A stretch of 64,000 nucleotides of DNA from CAZALT01 sp964485515 (GCA_964485515.1 CAZALT010000002.1:11478-75477); one strand, 5' to 3'; counted from the stretch's first letter, positions 35,226-44,376 are shown. Notes: generated by a model not told the origin, from the letters alone. Numbers and translations are program-made.

Positions 35226-36830
35226 ATGGTGAGTCGGTACGTCGCGTTCAAGGAGAACAGCGCCGTCTATCTGTACAAGTCCCCGGAAAAGAACAAACCC
35301 AAGAACAAGGCGCGGCAGGTTCTCTGGGGGGACTACCTCGAAGTCGATGGCGCCCCGATCGACGGTTGGTACGCCGTCGACTGGGCTCCGGACTCGGACA
35401 AGGCGGCAACGCTCTACATTCCGGCCGACGACACCACCGACAGCCGGCCCCTCGAGATTGTGTTCGTTGACGTGGGTCAAGGTGACGGTGCGGTGCTCAT
35501 CGTCCCTGGCGAAGAGGAGCGTGTCGTGGTCATCGACGCGGGCGAGGGCGAGGAGATGCTCGAGTTCCTGCGTGAGCGCTTCGGTAGCTACGGCGGCGGC
35601 TACGACTTCCACGCCGCGGTGATCACCCATGCCGATACGGACCACTACCAGGGATTCACCCCGATCTTCGCAGCGCGCACGAACAGCAGCCCGCACCGTG
35701 CAGCCGCAACCGACAACGGTCCGCTCATCGGGTTCAAGACCGTGTTTCACAGCGGGCTAATGGAAGGGCCCAAGGGCAGCGAGTTCAGGCGGCTCGGAAC
35801 GCCACACACCGTGGACGGCATCAAGTACATCGGCGGCCTCGCCCTCGATACGCCCGCCGTGGAAGAGAAGTTCGCCGATCCTCCAGCGGAGAAGGTCCCT
35901 CCGTACACCGAGATGATCACCACGGCGCTCGCCAACGAGAAGATCGGTGGGTTCGCCATGGTGCCAGCACCCGCCCTGCACAAGCTCGACGAGCACTACT
36001 ACCTGCCCGGATTCAAGCGGCCAACGAACCCGCGCAAGGACGATTGCTGGATCGAGGTCGTCGGCCCGATCGTCGAATGGATCACGCCCGAGGACCACAA
36101 TGGCGAGTCATTCCCCGCGCTTCGGCATCTCGGCAGCAGCTACAGCGTCACGAAAAACGGACACTCGGTCATCCTCAAGCTGACGATTGGGGACTTCACC
36201 ATGCTGTTCGGTGGGGACCTCAACGAGAGCGCCGAGAAGTTCGCACTCTGCGCCCCGATCGGCCGCACCGACTTTCCGGACCCCGCTGACGAACGCGACG
36301 ACTACGACGCGATGGTCAAGTCCGGCAAGAAGCGGTACGGCGCCGACGTGATGAAGGTGTGCCACCACGGCTCATCCGACGTGACCGACGAGTTCCTCAA
36401 GGTCGTCGATCCCGTCGTGTTCGTCATCTCGTCTGGTGACGAGGAGGGCCACGTCCACCCGCGCCCAGACCTGCTCGGACGACTCGGCAAACACGGCCGT
36501 GGCAAGGCGCCGGTCCTGCTCTCCACCGAACTCCAGCGCTCGACCCGCCCCAATGAGAGCAAGACGTTCATCGAGACGACGAGTCAGAGGCTCGCCACAC
36601 TCTCACCCAACACAGCCCCCACGAAGGCGCTGATCGCCGATCTCACAAAGCGCTTCGAGCAACTCGGAGCCACGAACGTCACGGTCAGCGGATCGATCTA
36701 CGTCAAGACCGACGGCGCGCGCCTCATCACCGCGTTCAAGAAGGAAACTGGCAGCTCGACCGACAAGTGGTTCTACTTCCACTACGAGTTCGAGAACGGC
36801 GAGCTCGTCGCCAAAGACGCCCAGAGCTGA
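35226..36830 (+). CDS. ComEC/Rec2-like metallo-beta-lactamase-fold protein with N-terminal SH3-like domain
   Basis: A 534-residue soluble protein. Residues about 1-70 look like a small SH3-type beta domain (SAVYLYKSPE, GDYLEVDGAPIDGWYAVDW). From about 78 there is a metallo-beta-lactamase fold of the ComEC type: IVFVDVGQGDGAVLIVPG, VIDAGEGEE, ITHADTDHYQGF with the H-x-D-x-D-H metal motif, TMLFGGDLN and VMKVCHHGSSD. A long insertion separates the second and third motifs. Unlike ComEC it has no membrane channel, so it is a free nuclease or phosphodiesterase. GGAGGT at 35215-35220 supports the start. It sits as a single cargo-like gene between the T4SS and Tad operons; a defence role is possible but unproven. 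Confidence 0.85.
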   Translation: MVSRYVAFKENSAVYLYKSPEKNKPKNKARQVLWGDYLEVDGAPIDGWYAVDWAPDSDKAATLYIPADDTTDSRPLEIVFVDVGQGDGAVLIVPGEEERVVVIDAGEGEEMLEFLRERFGSYGGGYDFHAAVITHADTDHYQGFTPIFAARTNSSPHRAAATDNGPLIGFKTVFHSGLMEGPKGSEFRRLGTPHTVDGIKYIGGLALDTPAVEEKFADPPAEKVPPYTEMITTALANEKIGGFAMVPAPALHKLDEHYYLPGFKRPTNPRKDDCWIEVVGPIVEWITPEDHNGESFPALRHLGSSYSVTKNGHSVILKLTIGDFTMLFGGDLNESAEKFALCAPIGRTDFPDPADERDDYDAMVKSGKKRYGADVMKVCHHGSSDVTDEFLKVVDPVVFVISSGDEEGHVHPRPDLLGRLGKHGRGKAPVLLSTELQRSTRPNESKTFIETTSQRLATLSPNTAPTKALIADLTKRFEQLGATNVTVSGSIYVKTDGARLITAFKKETGSSTDKWFYFHYEFENGELVAKDAQS

Positions 36831-36835
36831 CCCGA

Positions 36836-36851
36836 CACGACACCGGTCGTG
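36836..36851. terminator. hairpin between convergent MBL-fold and SARP genes
   Basis: CACGAC, ACCG, GTCGTG gives a perfect 6-bp stem with a 4-base loop in the 39-base gap between two convergent stop codons. The placement suggests a bidirectional terminator, although no T-run is present. Confidence 0.4.
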
Positions 36852-36869
36852 GGCCGGCGGCGGTACCGA

Positions 36870-39743
36870 TCAGCGACGACCCACGAGATGCTGATACATC
36901 TCGGCGGTGTCATGCGACGGCGACGCCTCCAGATCGTCCAGGTAGCAAACCAGCTCGTCGTAGGCCGCGCGCACCGCCGTGGTGTTGCCTGCCACGTCCT
37001 CGATGCGCATGCGGGCGCGGTACAGGCTCTCATCGCCGGGGAGGCCCCGCAGGCCTTGGAGCACGGCGAAGCGACCGAGGTCGAGGTCGCCGGTCTCGAT
37101 GGCGAGGTCGACGAGCGTGGTGGCGCACGATTCGATGAGCCGCTCGGCGGTGTTGACGAACTGGTGGACGCGGGCCCAGTCGTAACCGTCGGCATCGAAG
37201 GGCGGGCCGGTGACGAGGTCGAGGGCCTGGCGGAGCAGGACCGCTGCCCTTTCCGGCGGTGCGCCCTGGGCCTGGCGGTGCAGGTCCTGGAGCTGGGCGA
37301 AGTCGGTGGTGACGCCGTCGGCGAGGTGGAAGGTCTGGTGGGGTCGGACGGCGTTGCTCAGGATGGGTTCGTCGCCCCAGCGGCCGAGCTGCGCTCGGGC
37401 ACGGGTGATGAGGTTCCAGATGGTGCGGGGTTGCACGGGTTTGCCACCCCAGATGGCGTCCTGGATGTCTTCCTGGCGGGCGGGCCGATCGAGGCAGGCG
37501 GTGCACGCCACGACGATCATCTCGCGGCGACCGAGGTGGGGACCGTCGATCACCGTGGGTTCCCCCAACACGCGGATCATCAGCTGACGCGACTCGTCGA
37601 CCGACGGACGGTCAGCGTCATCGCCCGGGACCGGCTCATCGGTGGTCACGGTGTGGTCGAGGAGCGCCTGTTCGACCAGGTCCACGGCGACGCGCTCCTC
37701 GGGCGTGCGCAGGTCAACGACTTCGTCGTTCGGGGAGACCGGGTCGCTGAAGTCGTCGTCGAGGGCGGACAAAGGGGTCTCATCGACCTCGGTGGCCGCG
37801 GCGAGCTCGGTGGCGAGGTCGGCGGCGTCGTCGAGCTCGATGTCGGGTTCGAGCAGTTCAGCGATGACCAAGTCAGTCTCGAGGGGCAGCGCCGCGGCAC
37901 GGAACTCCACCCCAAGAGGTTCGAGGCGCGCCGTGCCATCGGCCGCGATGCGGAGGTGGCTGTCGGCATCGGCGATCTCCCCAATGGCGAGGACCGATAC
38001 GGCGCGGCGCACCAGATCGTGATCGGTGAGGTCCAGGGTTGGCGTGTGGTCGGCGTTGGTGACGGTGACGACCACGTCGAGGGGCAGGACGGGGACCGCT
38101 GCGATGCGGTGGCCGAAGGTCGACGTCGATCGCGAGTCGGCGATCTGGTCGGCGGTCGACACCGCGGCGGAGACGATGCGGGCGTGGGCTTCGTCGATGT
38201 CAACGGTCTGGAGTCGGGGCAGGTCGTCGGTGCTGAGCATGGCGGCGATGTCGGGGGTGAGGGCCACGTAGGCGTCGGACAGGTCATCGCCGGAGCCGAG
38301 CTCGACGACCACGGCCCGCACGAAGTTCGTGACGGCGTCGTCGTCGCCGGTGATCGACAGCAGGCCGAGCCCTTCGAGGTCGACGAGCAGCTGCCGGCCG
38401 TCGCGTTCGCCGATGCTGACAAGCCCGGCGATCAGGGCGGGGCGTTGGGGATCGGGGACGGGCTGGTCGGGGTCGTAGAGCAAGCGCCAGGCCCATGCGC
38501 CGGGCACCGCCTCCCACGGGGCGGGCGCGTTCGGGTAGGGGCGGTCCCACAAGAGTTCGAGTCCGTAGTCCTCGGAGACCTCGACGGCGACCGGGTTGGC
38601 CGGGGTGGATCGGCCGGCGAGCTGCTCACCGAGCAGGGCGAGCTCCTGTCCGGCCCAGCGCACCAGTGGAACGTCGGACGAGGCGATCACCGTGCGCTCG
38701 GTCTCCGATACTCGGGCACGTCTCCGAGGTTCGGTTGTGGCCCGGCGCTGGCGACGGCGCAGCACAAGCAGCAGATTCGTGGCCAACACGGTGGCGCCGG
38801 TGATGCCGGCGACCACCTCGACGAGGCTGGGTAGCTCGTCTTCGGCGTCGACCGCCGCCGTCGTCGAGGCCAGGTCCGGAGCCGCCCCGGTCGGAGGCGG
38901 TGCAACTGGTGCCGAGGCCACGACGGGCTGATCGGGGCCGGACAGAGGCGCATCGGTCGTTGGCGGTGGTGCTGGGGCTGGGGTTGCTGCCACGGCCGGC
39001 ACCTCCATGACCGGCAGTGTCTCGGCGGGGACGATTGGGGGTGCTTCGACGGGGGCGAGGCCGACGGCGTCGGCGGGCAAGGTGAGTTGCCAGCCGATGC
39101 AGATGAGGTTGGGGTCGTGAATGAGGTCGCGGTTGAGATCGTGGATTTCGGACCAGCGGAACCCGCTGCCGAGGTGCGCCTCGGCGATGTCCCACAGGTT
39201 GTCGCCGCGCACCACGGTGTAGGTCGGCGATGGCGCCGGAGCCGGTGCCCCTGGGGTCGGCGTCAGGTCGATCGCCGTCGACGCGGAGACCGGGACGTGC
39301 ACCGGGTTGAGGTGGACCTCGGACAGTTGGACGACGGGCAGCGGTCGGGGGGCGCTCGACGCGGCCGGGTGGGGGCGGGCGACCGCGATGATGATGAGGG
39401 CGGAGCCGACCAGCTTGGCGGCCACGGTGGAGAGCGGGCCGATGCGGTGGCCTCGTTGGCCGATGCCGCGGGCGGCGTCGACGACGTCGAGGGCGACGTA
39501 GCTGACGACGATCGCCCAGCAGATCCAGGCCAGGCACACGAAGGTGTTGAGGATCACCACGGGGTCGATGAGTTGCACGGGCGTGCTGATCGCCTCGCCC
39601 CAATCGGGCATCTGTCCAGGGAGGGGCCAGCCGAAGAACACAGCGAGCGCGATCGGGCCGCCGATGACCACCACCAGGGTCCAGGTGAGGTTCGCGAGGG
39701 CTCGGGCGGTCTGGCGGCCGGCGGGCCGGGTGGCGGTCAACAT
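36870..39743 (-). CDS. membrane-bound LysM and SARP (BTAD) regulator-like protein of the Tad operon
   Basis: A 957-residue protein with an unusual domain order. Two N-terminal membrane segments (about 17-40 and 62-85) precede a LysM domain at about 173-227 (YTVVRGDNLWDIAEAHLG through ICIGWQLTLPAD) and a Pro/Ala-rich linker. A third membrane segment lies near 310-325 (VVAGITGATVLATNLLLVL). A cytoplasmic part ends in a SARP-like region (about 715-957) with a winged-helix portion (MIRVLGEPTVIDGPHL, IWGGKPVQPRTIWNLITRARAQLG) and a bacterial transcriptional activation domain. It may link cell-wall binding outside to gene control inside. It is the last gene of the Tad operon, with AAGGAG before the ATG. 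Confidence 0.85.
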   Translation of the reverse strand: MLTATRPAGRQTARALANLTWTLVVVIGGPIALAVFFGWPLPGQMPDWGEAISTPVQLIDPVVILNTFVCLAWICWAIVVSYVALDVVDAARGIGQRGHRIGPLSTVAAKLVGSALIIIAVARPHPAASSAPRPLPVVQLSEVHLNPVHVPVSASTAIDLTPTPGAPAPAPSPTYTVVRGDNLWDIAEAHLGSGFRWSEIHDLNRDLIHDPNLICIGWQLTLPADAVGLAPVEAPPIVPAETLPVMEVPAVAATPAPAPPPTTDAPLSGPDQPVVASAPVAPPPTGAAPDLASTTAAVDAEDELPSLVEVVAGITGATVLATNLLLVLRRRQRRATTEPRRRARVSETERTVIASSDVPLVRWAGQELALLGEQLAGRSTPANPVAVEVSEDYGLELLWDRPYPNAPAPWEAVPGAWAWRLLYDPDQPVPDPQRPALIAGLVSIGERDGRQLLVDLEGLGLLSITGDDDAVTNFVRAVVVELGSGDDLSDAYVALTPDIAAMLSTDDLPRLQTVDIDEAHARIVSAAVSTADQIADSRSTSTFGHRIAAVPVLPLDVVVTVTNADHTPTLDLTDHDLVRRAVSVLAIGEIADADSHLRIAADGTARLEPLGVEFRAAALPLETDLVIAELLEPDIELDDAADLATELAAATEVDETPLSALDDDFSDPVSPNDEVVDLRTPEERVAVDLVEQALLDHTVTTDEPVPGDDADRPSVDESRQLMIRVLGEPTVIDGPHLGRREMIVVACTACLDRPARQEDIQDAIWGGKPVQPRTIWNLITRARAQLGRWGDEPILSNAVRPHQTFHLADGVTTDFAQLQDLHRQAQGAPPERAAVLLRQALDLVTGPPFDADGYDWARVHQFVNTAERLIESCATTLVDLAIETGDLDLGRFAVLQGLRGLPGDESLYRARMRIEDVAGNTTAVRAAYDELVCYLDDLEASPSHDTAEMYQHLVGRR

Positions 39744-39752
39744 GGCAGCTCC

Positions 39753-40175
39753 TTACGGTCCGGTCAGGCCGGCGCGGGCTCGGGCAGTGGCGGTGCCGGT
39801 CACGGGGCGGTCTCCGACCCCGAAGGTGGCGAGGAAGGTCATGGACTGGTCCCGGGTGATGGTCACGGTGACCGAGGCGGTGTCCGCTGTGGCGGTGCCC
39901 TGCCAGCCATTGGTGGCGAGGAACGCCTCGGCGCGGGCCTCCGCCTCGGCGGGGTCGAGCTTGGGAGTGGATCCGGTGTCGTACAGGTGGGCGACGTCGA
40001 TGGCCTGGGCGCCGGAGCGGGCAGCCTGTTCGGCGTCGTTGATGGCGTCGCGTTTGGCCGAAATGAGGGCGCCGCCGTCGAAGACGAGCCCGGCCATCGC
40101 GAAGATGATCACGGTGGCGAAGATCATCCACAGCGAGGCGGATCCCCGGTCGTCGGCTCGGGTGCGCGGGCTCAT
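39753..40175 (-). CDS. TadG-related pilus assembly protein
   Basis: A 140-residue protein beginning RADDRGSASLWMIFATVIIFAMAGLVFDGGALISAKRDAINDAEQAARSGAQAID. This is the conserved membrane anchor and helix of the TadE/TadG pseudopilin-like family (Tad domain). The remainder is a small exported beta domain. It probably forms part of the Tad pilus base or tip. It overlaps the preceding TadE-like gene by ATGA and precedes the LysM-SARP gene by nine bases. Confidence 0.85.
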   Translation of the reverse strand: MSPRTRADDRGSASLWMIFATVIIFAMAGLVFDGGALISAKRDAINDAEQAARSGAQAIDVAHLYDTGSTPKLDPAEAEARAEAFLATNGWQGTATADTASVTVTITRDQSMTFLATFGVGDRPVTGTATARARAGLTGP

Positions 40176-40588
40176 GTGGTGCCCCGGTAGGTGTCGACCA
40201 CTGAGACCGACGTCGAGGTGATGGTTCGGCTGCCGGACAGGCCGATGAGTCCGAGGTCGGAGAGCGAGACGTCGCAGGCCACGGTGACGGTGACCTGACC
40301 GCCGGGGGTGAACGCGGCGGTGTTCACATCGACGGTGCGGGACTGGCAGCGCAGGCGGCTGCGGTCGAGGGAGTCATCGGCGGCGCGCACCCCGGAGTCG
40401 TGGGCAGTGAGGGCATCGCGTTGGATGCTGGCGGTGCGGGCCGCGTCGCGGGCGGTCTCGTCGACCTGTTCGCGCACCGTTGCGGTGCGGCCCACGAAGG
40501 CGACCAGGCACAGCAGGGCGATGGCAATGGGCACGACGATGACCAGTTCGGTGGTGATGGCGCCGTGGTCGCCGCGGACCCTGTTCAT
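40172..40588 (-). CDS. TadE-like pseudopilin
   Basis: A 138-residue protein with the TadE motif RGDHGAITTELVIVVPIAIALLCLVAFVGRTATVREQVDETARDAARTAS. It has a glutamate-containing prepilin-like hydrophobic helix and an amphipathic extension. The C-terminal part (QVTVTVACDVSLSDLGLIG, GSRTITSTSVSVVDTYRG) is a small beta domain. It overlaps both neighbours by four bases. It is one of three TadE/G-type minor pilins encoded in a row. Confidence 0.85.
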   Translation of the reverse strand: MNRVRGDHGAITTELVIVVPIAIALLCLVAFVGRTATVREQVDETARDAARTASIQRDALTAHDSGVRAADDSLDRSRLRCQSRTVDVNTAAFTPGGQVTVTVACDVSLSDLGLIGLSGSRTITSTSVSVVDTYRGTT

Positions 40589-40999
40589 TGGAACTGCTCG
40601 ATTGGCGACGTCGACGTGGCCTGAACTTCGAGGCCGAGGCCTGGAACCACGGCGGATGATCGACCGCTGACAATGACGGTCACCGTGGCAGCGTCTCGGG
40701 TGACGGTGACCGTCGGGTCGGTCACGGCCTTGGAGCCNNNNNNNNNNGTCGGCGAGGATCTGGTCGGCCCGGGCGTGGCCGTCGAGGTCGGTGGCTTCGA
40801 GGGCGCGGGCTGACCGTGCGCCTTCCTGGGCGGCGGCGTTGACGACGTGGCGGGCGTGGAACCACAGGGCCAGGTGTACCGACACCAGCACGAGCAGGAG
40901 CATGAGCGGCATGACGATGACCAACTCGGTGGTCGCCGCGCCGGCATCGCCGCGCAGGCGCGACGGATCCGATCCGGGGCGGCGACGGGGGCGGGGCAT
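40585..40999 (-). CDS. TadE-like pseudopilin, interrupted by an assembly gap
   Basis: The N-terminal 84 codons (40748-40999) read AGAATTELVIVMPLMLLLVLVSVHLALWFHARHVVNAAAQEGARSAR, a typical TadE helix. After ten N's the last 51 codons (40585-40737) continue in a different apparent frame with DPTVTVTRDAATVTVIVSGRSSAVVPGLGLEVQATSTSPIEQFQ and a stop. Both known parts are whole numbers of codons, so the real missing length should be a multiple of three and the frame break is an artefact of the ten-N placeholder. The gene is therefore probably intact. It overlaps the next TadE gene by ATGA. Confidence 0.8.
40738..40747. other. assembly gap (ten N's)
   Basis: Ten undetermined bases lie within the TadE-like gene. 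Ten is a usual placeholder, so the true length is unknown. The flanking frames imply a multiple of three. GC-rich or repetitive sequence is a likely cause of the break. Confidence 0.95.
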
Positions 41000-41202
41000 C
41001 AGGTGGGGATGGAGTTCGCCTTGTCGGTGACCTTGGCCACGATGATGGCCACAACGGCAAGGGCAAGAGCGGCGAGGCCGGCGATGACGATGACGGTCTC
41101 GGTGGTCATGGCGCCCCGGTCGCCGAGCAACCGGCGGTCGCCTCGTGTGGCGGCGAGAACGCCCATGCGGGCGGTGATGTAGGTGATGATGATGGTTCCC
41201 AT
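40999..41202 (-). CDS. Flp-type pilin-like small protein
   Basis: A 67-residue protein with a polar N-terminus and a long hydrophobic C-terminal helix (AMTTETVIVIAGLAALALAVVAIIVAKVTDKANS). The TTETV segment gives the glutamate typical of the Flp/Tad major pilin processing site. Its size and its position between tadC and the TadE genes fit the major pilin subunit. AAAGGGG precedes the ATG at 41202. The distance from TadC (35 bases) allows separate translation at the high level a pilin needs. Confidence 0.75.
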   Translation of the reverse strand: MGTIIITYITARMGVLAATRGDRRLLGDRGAMTTETVIVIAGLAALALAVVAIIVAKVTDKANSIPT

Positions 41203-41237
41203 GGGAACCCCTTTCCTGTCGGGTATTGGTTGGTTGG

Positions 41238-42134
41238 CTAGAGATCTCCGAGGACGGTCATGACGGCGGGAAATCCGATGAGCAGCACGAAGCCGAACAG
41301 CAACATCGCCGAGGGGATGGCCATGCGTTCGGTGGCGGCCTGAGCCTCGGACTCGGCGGTGGCTAGCTCGGTGGAGCGAAGGGTGTCGGCCTTCACCGCG
41401 ATCGAGGCCCGCACCTTGGCGCCCTCGCTGCCCGCCAAGGCCACCGACGATGCGAGCTCGACGAGGGCGGGGACGTCTAGGTCCTCGCCGAGGCGGGCGA
41501 AGCTGGACCACACGGTCAGCCCGTCGAGTTGGGCGACGTCGATGGCGCGGCGAAGGAGGTGGAACGACCACGAGTCACCGACGCGGGCCGCTTCGACGAG
41601 GGCAGCTTCGGTGCCCATGCCACCGGCAAGGCTGATGGCGACGAGGTCGAGGTAGGAACCGAGGGCGAGGGCGAACTCTCGGCGGCGCCGTTCGGCGTCG
41701 CGCCGCAGGTTCACGTCGGGAGCGAAGAAGCCCATCACCGCGCCGCCGACGGCCAACGCGATCAGCGCCCAGGTGGGAGCGGGGACTCCGGCCAGGACGA
41801 AGAGTACGCCGATGGCGAGGGCGAAACCGGTGGGCAGCACGGCGCAAACGCTCTTGGATCCCACGTGGGTTTCGACGCTGGTGCCGACCATGCGGGCATC
41901 CGCGGCGATCGCGTCGGAGCTGATGCCCAGGTTCTCGAGCGCACCGAGGGAGCGGCGGCCGAGGCGACGCTTCCACGCAGACGCGGTGTCGGTGTCGACG
42001 ATCTCGGTACGGCGCTGGAGCCGGCCGAGCTCGGCGGCGAGCGGTGGGGGAGGCGGGAAGGCCAAACGCCATCCGGCGAACCCACACAGCCCGGCAATGG
42101 CGCCGAGGACCACGGTGATCCAGATGCTGGTCAC
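41238..42134 (-). CDS. tadC: TadC-like type II/IV secretion membrane protein
   Basis: A 298-residue GspF-domain platform protein. Membrane segments lie near residues 5-22, 104-145 (LPTGFALAIGVLFVLAGVPAPTWALIALAVGGAVMGFF) and at the C-terminus (PSAMLLFGFVLLIGFPAVMTVL). The cytoplasmic part has YLDLVAISLAGGMGTEAALVEAA and the GEDLDVPALVELASSVALAGSEG helix bundle. It pairs with TadB to anchor the TadA ATPase. The GTG start overlaps the tadB stop. Confidence 0.85.
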   Translation of the reverse strand: MTSIWITVVLGAIAGLCGFAGWRLAFPPPPPLAAELGRLQRRTEIVDTDTASAWKRRLGRRSLGALENLGISSDAIAADARMVGTSVETHVGSKSVCAVLPTGFALAIGVLFVLAGVPAPTWALIALAVGGAVMGFFAPDVNLRRDAERRRREFALALGSYLDLVAISLAGGMGTEAALVEAARVGDSWSFHLLRRAIDVAQLDGLTVWSSFARLGEDLDVPALVELASSVALAGSEGAKVRASIAVKADTLRSTELATAESEAQAATERMAIPSAMLLFGFVLLIGFPAVMTVLGDL

Positions 42135-43015
42135 CGTGGCATCCGTTCACTCGGCGCGGCGACGCGGACCGGTGCGGCGCCGGCGGTGAGGAACCGGGCG
42201 GTGGTGGTGGGCCGCCCCATGCGGGCCAGCCACCAGAATGCGGCGCCGAAGAACGCGGCGACCACCACCAGCACGAGCTGGCCGATCGGTGAGCGGTAGG
42301 CCTCCACATAGGTGGGGTTCAACACGACGATGCCCACCGAGAACAACACGGTCACCGCGGTGACGACCTTGACCGAGCTGCGGGTCCGGGCCCGCCCGGT
42401 CTCGACCCGCATGCGCATCTTGACCGTGTCACGCGTGGTCGCGGCGAGCCGACCGAGGAGCTCACCGAGCTGACGGGGTGAGCCCTCCGCGGCGAGGATC
42501 AGCGCGGCGACGACCAGGTCACCGGCCGGATCATCAAGACGTTCCGCGAAGCGCCGCAGCGCGACGCGCACCGTGGTGCCTGACTGCAGAGCAGAGGCCA
42601 GCGACATCACGTCAGCGCGGATCGATGGTGGGGCGAGCACTGCGGTGGTCACAATGGCCTGTTCGAGGCCGGCTGCGGCGGCCATGACATCGCGGAGTTG
42701 TTCCGTCCAGGTGGCGATGGCGTCGAGGCCGTCCTGCGCGGCGCGGCGTCTCGCCGCGCCACCGAGCAGCGAAGGCGCAGCGAACCCGGCCCCGCCAGCG
42801 AGGAGGATCCCGATGGGCCAGCGGGTCGCCACCCCGATCGCCACCGCAGCGGCGACCGCGCAGCCGGTGCGCAGCGTGAGGTTGTCGACATCGTTTGCCC
42901 AGGTGCGCAGCCGCGACGGGCGCGACTCTCCAGCGGGACGCGGGACCAGCGCCCAGATGAGCAGGGCCACACCGGCGCCGAAGCCGAGCCCGCACAACAC
43001 CGCGATCCCGGTCAT
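42131..43015 (-). CDS. tadB: TadB-like type II/IV secretion membrane protein
   Basis: A 294-residue platform protein. It has an N-terminal segment (GIAVLCGLGFGAGVALLIWALV), a central GspF-like helical part (QLRDVMAAAAGLEQAIVTTAVLAPPSIRADV, then LILAAEGSPRQLGELLGRLA), and two C-terminal membrane segments near 225-265. It is the usual TadB partner of TadC. The ATG at 43015 overlaps the tadA stop. A longer upstream reading is unlikely because it would lie inside tadA. Confidence 0.85.
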   Translation of the reverse strand: MTGIAVLCGLGFGAGVALLIWALVPRPAGESRPSRLRTWANDVDNLTLRTGCAVAAAVAIGVATRWPIGILLAGGAGFAAPSLLGGAARRRAAQDGLDAIATWTEQLRDVMAAAAGLEQAIVTTAVLAPPSIRADVMSLASALQSGTTVRVALRRFAERLDDPAGDLVVAALILAAEGSPRQLGELLGRLAATTRDTVKMRMRVETGRARTRSSVKVVTAVTVLFSVGIVVLNPTYVEAYRSPIGQLVLVVVAAFFGAAFWWLARMGRPTTTARFLTAGAAPVRVAAPSERMPR

Positions 43016-44376
43016 GGGACAGCCTGCAACGCGTGAGGCCACGAGTAGCCGACTCCGGTGAGCCGTTGGGCCGTGACTGGTCGCAGCGGTACCCCCGTCG
43101 GTGTCGCCGTCTCGCCGTCGGCGGACGTGAAGATCTCGTTGGTGGCGACGTGGTGCTCGTCCGCGGCGATGACCTCACGGACAGATGACACCCACCGGCG
43201 CACCCCGGTCTCGGTGGTGTGCTGGTCGATGAACACGATCAGATCGACAGCGTTGGCCAGCAGCAGATTGGACGCGATGCGGTCGAGGCGCTCGGGGGCC
43301 TGTACGCAGTACGACGCGACCCGGTCGATGACGCCTTCGCTGCTCGACGCGTGGATGGTGCACATCGAGCCGTCGTTGCCCTGCGACATCGCATTGAGCA
43401 TGGGGATCACCTCATGGCCCCGGACCTCGCCGACGATGACCCGTGACGGGTTCATACGCAGACCCATGCGCACCAGCTCGGCCAGAGTGACCTCACCCTC
43501 GCCTTCGGTGTTGGCCTCACGGGCCTCCATCGACACCACATCGGCGTGGCGGTCAGGGAAGTGGTCGAGGTTCAACTCCCGGTTGTCCTCGATCGTGATC
43601 AACCGCTCCGAGGGCCTCGCCTCGCCGAGCAGAGCGCGCAGCAACGTCGTCTTGCCGGCGTTGGTGCCACCGGCGACCAACACGTTGAGTCGAGCCCGCA
43701 CCACCGCGGTGAAGAACTCCTCGAGCCGCCTATCGAACATGGATGTCTCGGCCAGATCCGACAGGGATGCCGCCGCCTTGCGGTGCCGGCGCACCGACAC
43801 GCACGGCCTCGTCGTCACCGCCATCACCGCGAAAAGGCGGGCACCGGACGGCAACTGGACGTTGAGCTCCACCGCGGCGTTGTCGAAGCGGCGCTCGGCC
43901 TGGCCGGCCCGGGCCCCGATGCGCCGCAGGTGCTCGATCATCTCCGCGTCGGAGCGCCACAGCTGCGGGCCCAGCTCCTTGCGGCCATCGGCATAGGACA
44001 CCCACACCCGGTCACAGCCGATGGCATCGATGTTCTCCACCAAGGGATCGGCCAACAACCGGTCGAGCATCCCCGCGCCGAACATGTCGTCGAGCGCGGC
44101 CTGCACCACCGCCGCGTCCTCCGCATCGGACAGCGGCGGAACACCATTGGCGATGTCGCGTTCGGCTGCCTGACGCAGACGCTGCTGGATCGCGCTCGTG
44201 GCGAACAAGCGTTGATCCACGCCGGTCAGGTCACGGCCTGCGGCAACGGCGTTGTCGCGCCACGCCGCCACCTCATCGCCGACCCCGTGGACGAGTAGAT
44301 CATCGAGAGCCCGGCGGGCGCGATCGGACAGCTCCGCGGTCGGTGCACGCTCGGTCGTGGTCAAAACGCCACCCAC
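43012..44376 (-). CDS. tadA: TadA/CpaF pilus assembly ATPase
   Basis: A 454-residue secretion ATPase that powers Tad pilus extension and retraction. Walker A is GGTNAGKT at residues 236-243. TIEDNRELNLDHFPDRHADVV is the Asp-box region. Walker B and neighbouring motifs are LVRMGLRMNPSRVIVGEVRGHEV and MSQGNDGSMCTIHASS, with the His-box histidine. The N-terminal ERRFDNAAVELNVQLPSGARL belongs to the CpaF class. The GTG at 44376 overlaps tadZ by 16 bases. A TTG at 44364, directly overlapping the tadZ stop, is the alternative. Confidence 0.92.
   Translation of the reverse strand: MGGVLTTTERAPTAELSDRARRALDDLLVHGVGDEVAAWRDNAVAAGRDLTGVDQRLFATSAIQQRLRQAAERDIANGVPPLSDAEDAAVVQAALDDMFGAGMLDRLLADPLVENIDAIGCDRVWVSYADGRKELGPQLWRSDAEMIEHLRRIGARAGQAERRFDNAAVELNVQLPSGARLFAVMAVTTRPCVSVRRHRKAAASLSDLAETSMFDRRLEEFFTAVVRARLNVLVAGGTNAGKTTLLRALLGEARPSERLITIEDNRELNLDHFPDRHADVVSMEAREANTEGEGEVTLAELVRMGLRMNPSRVIVGEVRGHEVIPMLNAMSQGNDGSMCTIHASSSEGVIDRVASYCVQAPERLDRIASNLLLANAVDLIVFIDQHTTETGVRRWVSSVREVIAADEHHVATNEIFTSADGETATPTGVPLRPVTAQRLTGVGYSWPHALQAVP

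Noticed and set aside
36849..38834. Plus-strand frame of 661 codons opposite the LysM-SARP gene
   Set aside because: The product is Gly/Val/Asp-rich without domains. The minus-strand gene has LysM, TM and BTAD features and a ribosome-binding site.
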